The notes below the pieces were generated by a model. The model was not told the DNA's origin. It saw only the letters and a list, made by a program, of their open reading frames with translations, and did not search any database. Of a stretch of 64,000 nucleotides of DNA, positions 21,252-31,899 are shown piece by piece (the first letter of the stretch is position 1; every line of letters begins with the position of its first letter). The DNA comes from Nannobrachium achirus (lineage: Eukaryota > Chordata > Actinopteri > Myctophiformes > Myctophidae): the NCBI GenBank assembly GCA_963921795.1, contig OY997642.1, positions 118,501 to 182,500 of the forward strand, written 5' to 3'. The position numbers and the translations under genes were made by a program.

Positions 21252-22297
21252 ACATAGTTACAGTACTTTACCGGGTCAGAGTTAAGGCGTTGGGGACCAC
21301 ACAGAGGGAAATAAAACAAACTATCCTATCACTATAGCTGCAAAGACATGGACATCTACAGGCTATGGGTTTGAGGTCTGATTCAATTCAAACAGTAGGC
21401 CTGTAATCGTTTCAGTTGTTCTCTCATTGAGTGGGCTGAAAAGTGAGAGGGAGAAGCGATATGATACATGAACAGCTTCAATATTGCAGTGTTGCATATT
21501 GCTGGTTCTTGACTTCAGGGTCAACATCAAACGTTAATCTGCAGCGTGTGGCCCTCAAACCATGCATTAACATTTGTCTTTGGGAGAGAGCATCATCTCA
21601 AATGCCAATAGTACCAGTGCCAGTCCAAGGAATCTATGACTGAAAATAGACCATAGTCAAGTGACAAAGTATTAAGTCACCAAGACTGCTGCTTGGCAGG
21701 TGTATATTGACCTACATGTACGACCTTTATAGAATTGTGAGGTTGCGCTTGTCAATTCCCATCCGACCTACGGACGGATGGGTGCTGATAAGGAATGATG
21801 GTCTGATGGACTGACTGATGGATGGACTAATGAACTGACGGTGACTGACTGACTGACTAAACTATGGTAGCGACTACACCACGTTACTGACTAAATGAAT
21901 GAATGATTTATTTTTCGTGTCTGGCTGCCTTTCACAGCCCATCCCTTACGGGATTATTCAGACACAATTTAAATAACAGTTTTTTCCAGTGCCAACATGC
22001 TGACACAAAAATGAATAACTAAATAAACAAACAAAATATAAGTAATGCTGCATACTGTATACTTCTGATCAAAAGTACATCAAGAGTCTGATATTCTGAC
22101 TAAATAAACTATGGCACTGTCCAGGGACATGGAGAAAATGTTGGAGAGGCAGGGTCTGAAATGTTTAAAAGCACCGAAAATAGCAGACCTCCAAGCTCAC
22201 AATGAGACTGACTGTGGTACTACTGACTAGACCAAACAAACTATGATACAGACAAACACTTGTTCCATTCAACACTTTTATAAAACCCAATGAGCAG
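21252..22297. other. Intergenic stretch with diverged repeats
   Basis: CACATAGTTACAGTAC (21252) and CAGGCTATGGGTTTGAGGTC (21359) repeat sequence seen at 20728 and about 15981, on the two sides of the hAT transposon. A run of TGACTGACTGAC lies near 21845. AAATGAATGAATGATTTATT at 21893 may be the tail of a minus-strand LINE. Half of a hairpin module is at 22175-22204. No gene is supported. Confidence 0.5.
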
Positions 22298-22362
22298 GAC
22301 ACTGCGGGGAATTGAACCTCGTCCATAGTCAACCGTGGAACTAGGAGTTCCATACCAGTGTC
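22298..22362 (-). other. tRNA-like 65-nt sequence (pseudogene or SINE remnant)
   Basis: On the minus strand the ends GACACTG and CAGTGTC form a perfect 7-bp acceptor-like stem. CGAGG-TTCAATT-CCCCG forms a T-arm with one mismatch and contains a B-box-like GGTTCAATTCC. The middle folds into TGGAACT-CCT-AGTTCCA and not into normal D and anticodon arms, and the whole is too short for a standard tRNA. It is not called a functional tRNA. Confidence 0.35.
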
Positions 22363-22599
22363 TTTTGCTTTTGGATTTATTTAGGTTGAATGGATCAGTG
22401 TATAGTCTGGTGTTTTACTCTGTTTCAAATGTCACAATATGTAGAATGCATACTGTGTGCTGCATTCCAAGATACTTGTGGTCTTTGTACAGGTGGTGGT
22501 TGTGTTGGAATGGGTGGTTGTTGTTGTCAAGCAGTTTGTTGCGGTTGTAGTGGTTGCAGTGATGGTAGTTGATGTAGTAAACGTTGTGGTGATTGTAGA

Positions 22600-23175
22600 G
22601 ATTGCTGTGTGGAAGATTGAGTTTGATTGCTGCATGGAAGGTTGAGTTAACTGTTGCTGTGGTTCAAGAGATTGCTGCGTGGAAGGTTGAGTTAACCGTT
22701 GCTGTGGTTGTAGAGATTGCTGCGTGGAAGGTTGAGTTAACTGTTGCTGTGGTTGTAGAGATTGCTGTGTGGAAGGTTGAGTTAGCGGTTGCTGTGGTTG
22801 TAGAGATTGCTGTGTGGAAGGTTGACTTAGCGGTTGCTGTGGTTGTAGAGATTGCTGTGTGGAAGGTTGAGTTAATTGTTGCTGTGCTTGTAGAGATTGC
22901 TGCGTGGAAAGTGAACTGTTGCTGTGGTTGTAGAGATTGCTGTGTGGAAGGTTGAGTTAACTGTTGCTGTGGTTGTAGAGGTTGCTGTGTGGAAGGTTGA
23001 GTTAACTGTTGCTGTGGTTGTAGAGATTGCTGTGTGGAAGGTTGAGTTAACTGTTGCTGTGGTTGTAGAGATTGCTGTGTGGAAGGTTGAGTTAACTGTT
23101 GCTGTGGTTGTAGAGATTGCTACGTGGAAGGTTGAGTTAGCGGTTGTTGTGGTAGTGGAGGTTGCTGCGTGGTAG
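22600..23175. repeat. 45-bp minisatellite, array 1
   Basis: About 12 copies of GTTGCTGTGGTTGTAGAGAT + TGCTGTGTGGAAGGTTGAGT + TAACT. The unit is exactly 15 codons long, so every frame stays open; on the minus strand one frame is Gln/Pro-rich (QPQQQLTQPSTQQSL) and another Thr/Ser-rich. Smaller arrays are at 24740-24855, 26075-26415, 27540-27705, 28500-28918, 29530-29823 and 30475-30718. Confidence 0.92.
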
Positions 23176-23900
23176 GTTGGAACTCTTTGGCTTGAGGATT
23201 GAGTGTGACTCACGTTCCTTTAACATGGTTCCTTTCCTGTAGTAGGATTCCATTCCATCTGAATGTGTGAGTGACAGAGCTTGGCGACTGGGGGTTTGTA
23301 ACACTACTGTTTGTGTTTGTAGCTCTCAGTTGTGCATCAAGCTCCACAATTTCCTCTTTTTCAGCATTTCTTCCTCCTCCTCCATGTCCCTTTTCTTTTT
23401 CAGAATGTTTTCCTGCTCCTCCAGAGCATACTTCTCCTTTTTCTCCAGTTCACACATTAAGTTTAAATACTTCATAAACACACATTAAGTTTAAATACTT
23501 CATGAACACACATTGCATCTCATGTTGGGATCCAGTTTGCATTACATCCAGTTCATAAACGTTTAAATACTTCATAAACACACATTAAGTTTGAATACTT
23601 CATAAACACACATTGATTCCGTTTAAACGCCATAATAAATAGAGATGCAAAATACCAACAGTTCAAATATAAAACAGTGCCTTCAGTGAAATCAGAACAA
23701 TGTGCAAAACCCAAACTTAAATCAGTTAAAACCTCAAAACCTTCAGAACAGAGTCAGACCCACGAACAGGTTGCAACCATAACATTGTAACAGTGAACCA
23801 TGAACCCTCGAGCGGGTTACAACCATAAAACTGAAACCATGTGAAAACTGAAACCATGTGAAACCAGTGATTTGAGATTTTGTTGTTCTACTTGTTGTAT

Positions 23901-24640
23901 TCAGTGATGTATCTTGGATGTCTCCAAAGACTGGATCTGAGAGGATTGTGATTGATGCTCAATGAATGTGACGATGTCCATGAATTGTGGTCTGCGATGG
24001 TGGCTTTCCATCATAGAATTTACAGAGACTCTCCAATTTTCTCTTAGCTGATATGGAAGCTTCGAAATCAATGTTCCCTCATGTATTGCACATTCTCCAT
24101 TGCATTGCAACACTGGCGAAGGAAAAGTGCGTAGGCTTGAAGGGATTTGACATCTTCAGTCTTCAGTGGTGGCCAGCCAAGCACCTTCTCCTTACATGCT
24201 GCAGTGATTTTATACTCATCTCCAAAGTGTTGTTCAAGCAGGCATCTTGCCATTTCATAGCCTCTGGCCGGAGCCATGTGCTAACAGCTACGCACAAGCG
24301 CTTGTGGCTGCCCTTTGGTGTACTTTTCCAAATAATACAAACAATCTCCTTTGCTGCTTGCATTCTTCTCCACACAATGTTCAAAGGCTCTGACAAAGCT
24401 TCTGTACTGCAGGGGATCTCCATCAAAACATGGAATCTCTCTTGGTGGCAGTAAGTGAGAAGTTTGTAGCTGTACTAGCATGGCGGTTATGTCATTTAGT
24501 CTTTGTAATAAGTTGAAAATAGCTGAGGTATTGTGGCTTTGTGAAGTTACAGTTGGGTTTGTTTGCTGCACAGCCGGGTTCATGTTTGTATTGTCCTGAA
24601 CATTGTCCTGTGCTGCATTCCAACTTTCCAAGATACATGT
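23901..24640 (-). pseudogene. BEL/Pao-like gag core (fossil fragment)
   Basis: The fragment shows PREIPCFDGDPLQYRSF and a following helical region with KGDCLYYLEKYTKGQ, then further on WPPLKTEDVKSL. These resemble the DUF1759-type gag domain of BEL/Pao elements. It is a broken remnant with no protease or polymerase next to it. Confidence 0.7.
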
Positions 24641-26599
24641 GGTCTTTGAACAGATGATGGTTGTGTTGGAATGGGTGGTGGTTGTTGTCGTCGAGCAGGT
24701 TGTAGTGGTTGCAGTGATGGTAATTGATGTAGCAATAGTTGTGGTGGTTGTAGAGATTGCTGCGTGGAAGGTTGAGTTAGCGGTTGTTGTGGTAGTGGAG
24801 GTTGCTGCGTGGAAGGTTGAGTTAACTGTTTCTGTGGTTGTAGAGATTGCTGCATGGTAGGTTGCAACTCTTTGGCTTGAGGATTGAGTGTGACTGTGGG
24901 TTCCTTTAACATGGTTCCTTTCCTGTAGTAGGATTCCATTCCATCTGAATGTGTGAGTGACAGAGCTTGGCGACTGGGGGTTTGTAACACTACTGTTTGC
25001 TTCGGTAGCTGTCAGTTGTGCATCAAGCTCCATAATTTCCTCTTTAACATTTCTTCCAACTCCTCCATGTCCCTTTTCTTTTTCAGAATGTTTTCCTGCT
25101 CCTCCAGAGCGTACTTCTCCTTTATTGCTGCAGCTTTAATCTCCAGTTCAGCCCTCTCTGCCTCTGCCTGTAGGCAAGCTGATGGTATAGAAGACCTGCT
25201 GGTCCTGCTGTTCCAGACTTTGTCTGACTTCTACGAGCTGATTTACTTTCCACATTAGAATGCTGTTTGGTGGTTTAATTAGATTGTCCACATCATCCTC
25301 CTTTTCGAACCATTTCCACAGCCTTTGTACTTTTTGTCCAAGTATTCACTTCATCCACAAATTCCTTGACATTTATCATTTTTGCATTGAACCATAACTC
25401 ATGTTTTGCCTTCTCCTCCGGGAGCAATACTGGCAACAGAGCCTTCTGAGCATCTCTTGCTTCCTTGATTAAGTTTAAATACTTCATAAATACAGATTGA
25501 TTCAGTTTAAATACTTCATAAACACACATTAAGTTTAAATACTTCATAAACACACATTTCACCTCATGTTTGGATCCAGTTTGCATCCACTCCCAAATGC
25601 TTTTTTTCAGGTTAGATGCCTTGTTCAATTTTGCCTTTCTCTCTTTTAGCAAAGTTTCCAGTTTATCCAGTAGGGCTTTAGGTGTCAATATGCTTTTTCG
25701 TGTCTCCGTTTCGTGTCTCCGTTTCGACAGCACTTTGAGTGGTTTTGGACAGTTTTTCAGCCTCTGGGGACTGTGAACCCTTTACAACAGCCAGCGTGCA
25801 TTGTGTCACCATCAGTAGGCCTATGCCTTCAGTGAAATCAGAACAATGTGCAAAACCCAAACTTAAATCAGTTAAAACCTCAAAACCTTCAGAACAGAGT
25901 CAGACCCTCGAACGGGTTGCAACCATAACATTGTAACAGTGAACCATGAACCCTCAAACGGGTTACAACCATAAAACTGAAACCATGAACCACCAATGCA
26001 TTGGACTTGTACCCGGGTTACAACCATAAAACTGAAACCATGAACCACCAATGCATTGGACTTGTACCCGGTTGTAGACTTGCTGTGGTTGTAGAGGTTG
26101 CTGTATGGAAGGTTGAGTTAACTGTTGCTGTGGTAGTGGAGGTTGCTGCGTGGAAGGTTGAGTTAACTGTTGCTGTGGTTGTAGAGATTGCTGCGTGGAA
26201 GGTTGAGTTAACTGTTGCTGTGGTTGTAGAGATTGCTGCGTGGAAGGTTGAGTTAACTGTTGCTGTGGTTGTAGAGATTGCTATGTGGAAGGTTGAGTTA
26301 ACTGTTGCTGTGGTTGTAGAGATTGCTGCGTGGAAGGTTGAGTTAACTGTTGCTGTGGTTGTATAGATTGCTGCGTGGAAGGTTGAGTTAGCGGTTGCTG
26401 TGGTAGTGGAGGTTGCTGCATGGTATGTTGGAACTCTTTGGCTTGAGGATTGAGTGTGACTGCGGTTTCCTTTAACATGTTTCCTTTCCTGTTGTAGGAT
26501 TCATTTATCATTTTTGCATTGAACCATAAATCATGTTTTGCCTTCTCCTCCAGGGGCAATACTGGCAACAGAGCCTTCTGAGCATCTCTTGCTTCCTTG

Positions 26600-27035
26600 A
26601 TTAAGTTTAAATACTTCATAAACACACATTGATTCAGTTTAAATACTTCATAAACACACATTGATTCAGTTTAAATACTTCATAAACACCCATTGATTCA
26701 GTTTAAATACTTCATAAACACACATTAAGTTTGAATACTACTTAAACACGCATTGATTCAGTTTAAATACTTCATAAACACACATTGATTCAGTTTAAAT
26801 ACTTCATAAACACCCATTGATTAAGTTTAAATACTTCATAAACACACATTAAGTTTGAATACTACTTAAACACGCATTGATTCAGTTTAAATACGTCATA
26901 AACACACATTGATTCAGTTTAAATAAGTCATAAACACACATTGATTCAGTTTAAATACTTCATAAACACACATTGATTCAGTTTAAATACTTCATAAACA
27001 CACATTGATTAAGTTTAAATACTTCATAAATACAC
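26600..27035. repeat. 32-bp minisatellite (largest array)
   Basis: About 13 copies of CAGTTTAAATACTTCATAAA + CACACATTGATT, with AAGTTT and GAATACTACTTAAAC variants. Further arrays lie at 23455-23625, 25470-25562, 27885-28045, 28918-29095, 29825-30018, 30716-30980, 32120-32310, 33000-33350 and 34020-34350, each at the same place in a gag-derived module. Confidence 0.92.
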
Positions 27036-28499
27036 ATTGCACCTCATGTTGGGATCCAGTTTGCATCCACTCCCAAATGCTTTTTTGCAGGTTAGATGCC
27101 TTGTTCAATTTTGCCTTTCTCTCTTTTAGCAAAGTTTCCATTTTATCCAGTAGGGCTTTAGGTGTCAATATGCTTTTTCGTGTCTCCGTTTCGTGTCTCC
27201 GTTTCGACAGCACTTTGAGTGGTTTCGGACAGTTTTTCAGCCTCTGGGGGCTGTGAACCCTTTACAACAGCCAGCGTGCATTGTGTCACCATCAGTAGGC
27301 CTATGCCTTCAGTGAAATCAAAACAATGTGCAAAACCCAAACTTAAATCAGTTAAAACCTCAAAACCTTCAGAACAGAGTCAGACCCACAAACGGGGGCA
27401 ACCATAACATTGTAACAGTGAACCATGAACCCTCGAACGGTTACAACCATAAAACTGAAACAATGAACCACCAATGGATTGGACTTGTACCCCGGGTTGC
27501 AATCAAAAAACTGAAACCATGAACCACCAATGCATTGGACTTGTACCCGGTTGTAGACTTGCTGTGGTTGTAGGGGTTGCTGCGTGGAAGGTTGAGTTAA
27601 CTTTTGCTGTGGTTTTAGAGGTTGCTGCGTGGAAGGTTGAGTTAACTGTTGCTGTGGTTGTAGAGATTGTTGCGTGGAAGGTTGAGTTAGCGGTTGCTGT
27701 GGTAGTGTGTATGTTGGATCTCTTTGGCTTGAGGGTTGAGTGGGACTGCAGTTTCCTTTAACATCTTTCCTTTCCTGTTGTAGGATTCATTTATAATTTT
27801 TGCATTGAACCATAAATCATGTTTTGCCTTCTCTTCCGGGGGCAATACTGGCAACAGAGCCTTCTGAGCATCTCTTGCTTCCTTGATTAAGTTTAAATAC
27901 TTCATAAACACACATTGATTCAGTTTAAATACTTCATAAACACACATTAAGTTTAAATACTTCAAAAACACACATTGATTAAGTTTAAATACTTCATAAA
28001 CACACATTGATTAAGTTTAAATACTTCATAAACACACATTGCACCTCATGTTGGGATCCAGTTTGCATCCACTCCCAAATGCTTTGCGTGTCAATATGCT
28101 TTTTCGTTTCATGACCGGTGTCTCCGTTTCGACAACACTTTGAGTGGTTTCGGACTACTTTTCAGCCTCTGGGGGCTGTGAACCCTTTACAACAGCCAGT
28201 GTGCATTGCGTCACCATCAGTAGGCCTATGCGTTTCAGCCCCACTGGCGGGTAGTTCAACCATTACGCATATTTCATTTTCATCCTGAACACCTTTATCA
28301 GACACCATAATAAATAGCAATGCAAAATACCAACAGTTCAAATATAAAACAGTGCCTTCAGTGAAATCAGAACAACGTGCAAAACCCAAACTTAAATCAC
28401 AGTTAAAACCTCAAAACCTTCAGAACAGAGTCAGACCCACAAAAGGGTTAAAACCATGGGTTGTAGTGTTTGCAGTGATGGTAGTTGCTGTAGTAATGG

Positions 28500-28918
28500 T
28501 TGTGGTGGTTGAGGGATTGCTGCGTGCAAGGTTGAGATAACTGTTGCTGTGGTTGTAGAGATTGCTGTGTGGAAGGTTGAGTTAACTGTTGCTGTGGTTG
28601 TAGAGATTGCTGTGTGGAAGGTTGAGTTAACTGTTGCTGTGGTTGTAGAGTTCGCTGTGTGGAAGGTTGAGTTAACTGTTGCTGTGGTTGTAGAGATTGC
28701 TGTGTGGAAGGTTGAGTTAGCAGTTGCTGTGGTTGTAGAGATTGCTGCGTGGAAGGTTGAGTTAGCAGTTGCTGTGGTTGTAGAGGTTGCTGCGTGGAAG
28801 GTTGAGTTAACTGTTGCTGTGGTTGTAGAGATTGCTGTTTGGAAGGTTGAGTTAACTGTTGCTGTGGTTGTAGAGGTTGCTGTGTGGAAGGTTGAGTTAG
28901 CAGTTGCTGTGGTTGTAA
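28500..28918. repeat. 45-bp minisatellite, array 5
   Basis: About nine copies of the 15-codon unit, with the TAACTG/TAGCAG variants alternating in blocks. It passes without a break into the 32-bp array at its right. Confidence 0.9.
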
Positions 28919-30999
28919 CACACATTGATTCAGTTTAAATACTTCATAAACACACATTGATTAAGTTGAAATACTTCATAAACACACATTGATTAAGTTT
29001 AAATACTTCATAAACAACAAATATTGATTCAGTTTAAATACTTCATAAACACCCAATGATTAAGTTTAAATACGTCATAAACACACATTGCACCTCATGT
29101 TTGGATCCAGTTTGCATCCACTCCCAAATGCTTTTTTGCAGGTTAGATGCCTTGTTCAATTTTGCCTTTCTCTCTTTTTGCAAAGTTTCCAGTTTATCCA
29201 GTTGGGCTTTAGGTGTCAATATGCTTTTGTGTCTCCGTTTCGACAGCACTTTGAGTGGTTTCGGACAGTTTTTCAGCCTCTGTGGGCTGTGAACCCTTTA
29301 CAACAGCCAGCGTGCATTGTGTCACCATCAGTAGGCCTATGCCTTCAGTGAAATCAGAACAATGTGCTAAACCCAAACTTAAATCAGTTAAAAACTCAAA
29401 ACCTTCAGAACAGAGTCAGACCCACGAACGGGTTACAACCATAACATTGTAACAGTGAACCATGAACCCTCGAACGGGTTACAACCATAAAACTGAAACC
29501 ATGAACCACCAATGCATTGGACTTGTACCCGGTTGTAGACTTGCTGTGGTTGTAGAGGTTGCTGCGTGGAAGGTTGAGATAATTGTTGCTGTGGTTGTAG
29601 AGATTGCTGTGTGGAAGGTTGAGTTAACTGTTGCTGTGGTTGTAGAGGTTGCTGCGTGGAAGGTTGAGTTAACTGTTGCTGTGGTTGTAGAGATTGCTGC
29701 GAGGAAGGTTGAGTTAACTGTTGCTGTGGTTGTAGAGGTTGCTGCGTGGAAGGTTGAGTTAACTGTTGCTGTGGTTGTAGAGGTTGCTGTGTGGAAGGTT
29801 GAGTTAGCAGTTGCTGTGGTTGTAACACATTGATTCAGTTTAAATACTTCATAAACACACATTGATTAAGTTGAAATACTTCATAAACACACATTGATTA
29901 AGTTTAAATACACATTGATTAAGGTTAAATACTTCATAAACAACAAACATTGATTCAGTTTAAATACTTCATAAACACACATTGATTAAGTTTAAATACG
30001 TCATAAACACACATTGCACCTCATGTTTGGATCCAGTTTGCATCCACTCCCAAATGCTTTTTTGCAGGTTAGATGCCTTGTTCAATTTTGCCTTTCTCTC
30101 TTTTTGCAAAGTTTCCAGTTTATCCAGTAGGGCTTTAGGTGACAATATGCTTTTTCGTCTCCGTTTCGTGTCTCCGTTTCGACAGCACTTTGAGTGGTTT
30201 CGGACAGTTTTTCAGCCTCTGTGGGCTGTGAACCCTTTACAACAGCCAGCGTGCATTGTGTCACCATCAGTAAGCATATGCCTTCAGTGAAATCAGAACA
30301 ATGTGCTAAACCCAAACTTAAATCAGTTAAAACCTCAAAACCTTCAGAACAGAGTCAGACCCACGAACGGGTGGCAACCATAACATTGTAACAGTGAACC
30401 ATGAACCCTCGAACGGGTTACAACCATAAAACTGAAACCATGAACCACCAATGCATTGGACTTGTACCCGATTGTAGACTTGCTGTGGTTGTAGAGGTTG
30501 CTGTATGGAAGGTTGAGATAACTGTTGCTGTGGTTTTAGAGGTTGCTGCATGGAAGGTTGAGATAACTGTTGCTGTGGTTTTAGAGGTTGCTGCATGGAA
30601 GGTTGAGGTAACTGTTGCTGTGGTTGTAGAGATTGCTGTGTGGAAGGTTGAAGTAACTGTTGCTGTGGTTGTAGAGATTGCTGTGTGGAAGGTTGAGGTA
30701 ACTGTTGCTGTGGTTGTAACACACATTGATTCAGTTTAAATACTTCATAAACACACATTGATTAAGTTGAAATACTTCATAAACACACATTGATTAAGTT
30801 TAAATACTTCATAAACAACAAACATTGATTCAGTTTAAATACTTCATAAACACACATTGATTAAGTGGTTGTAACACACGTTGATTCAGTTTAAATACTT
30901 CATAAACACACATTGATTAAGTTGAAATACTTCATAAACACACATTGATTAAGTTTAAATACTTCATAAACAACAAACATTGCCTAACCCTAACCCTTT

Positions 31000-31285
31000 C
31001 GCCGTGGACTGAAGACTCACCTTTTCAGACTCCACCTAAACCCTTAGCACTACAGTAAAATCAATGACCATACATGAAGCTAGTTAACATTTGTTTGTTA
31101 GGTTTCTTTAGAACTTGATTATATTGTGTTTTTCTCTAGATAGATATCCATTTACATTGTTATATTGCTGTTAATGTACTGACCTATTATCTTGTTTATT
31201 ATTGCGATGTTGTATCTGCTTATTGTAAGTCGCTTTGGATTAAAAGTGTCTGCTAAATGCCTGAACTGTAAACTGTAAACTAAAC
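31000..31285 (+). repeat. L2-type LINE 3' end inserted in the array
   Basis: The plus strand reads GACTGAAGACTCACCTTTTC (LKTHLF, as at the C-terminus of L2 ORF2). It ends with TGTAAGTCGCTTTGGATTAA + AAGTGTCTGCTAAATGCC and short TGTAAAC repeats. This is the conserved tail shared by fish L2-type LINEs and their SINEs. Confidence 0.75.
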
Positions 31286-31899
31286 TGATTAAGTTTAAAT
31301 ACTTCTTAAACACACATTGATTACGTTTAAATACGTCATAAACACACATTGCACCTCATGTTTGGATCCAGTTTGCATCCACTCCCAAATGCTTTTTTTG
31401 CAGGTTAGATGCCTTGTTCAATTTTGCCTTTCTCTCTTTTTGCAAAGTTTCCAGTTTATCCAGTTGGGCTTTAGGTGTCAATATGCTTTTTCGTCTCCGT
31501 TTCGTGTCTCCGTTTCGACAGCACTTTGAGTGGTTTCGGACAGTTTTTCAGCCTCTGTGGGCTGTGAACCCTTTACAACAGCCAGCGTGGCTGGCTCAAC
31601 CTGCGCAGATTCAAGTTCAACCCTTTGAGCGTGCATTGCATCACCATCAGTAGGCCTATGCGTTTCAGCCCCAGTGGCGGGTAGTTCAACCATTACGCAT
31701 AATTCATTTTCACCCTGAACACCTTTATCAGACACCATACTAAATAGCAATGCAAAAATACGAGCAGTTCAAATATATAACCGTGCTTTCAGTGAAATCA
31801 GAACAATGTGCAAAACCCAAACTTAAATCTCAGTTAAAACCTCAAAACCTTCAGAACAGAGTCAGACCCACGAACCGGTTGCAACCATAACATTTTAAC

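Noticed and set aside
28431-28957. Thr/Ser-rich and Gln/Pro-rich ORFs as mucin-like genes
   Set aside because: They are alternative frames of the 45-bp minisatellite inside the fossil region.
22420-30760. CRISPR-like array of regular repeats
   Set aside because: The 45-bp and 32-bp repeats are contiguous minisatellites without unique spacers, in a vertebrate genome.
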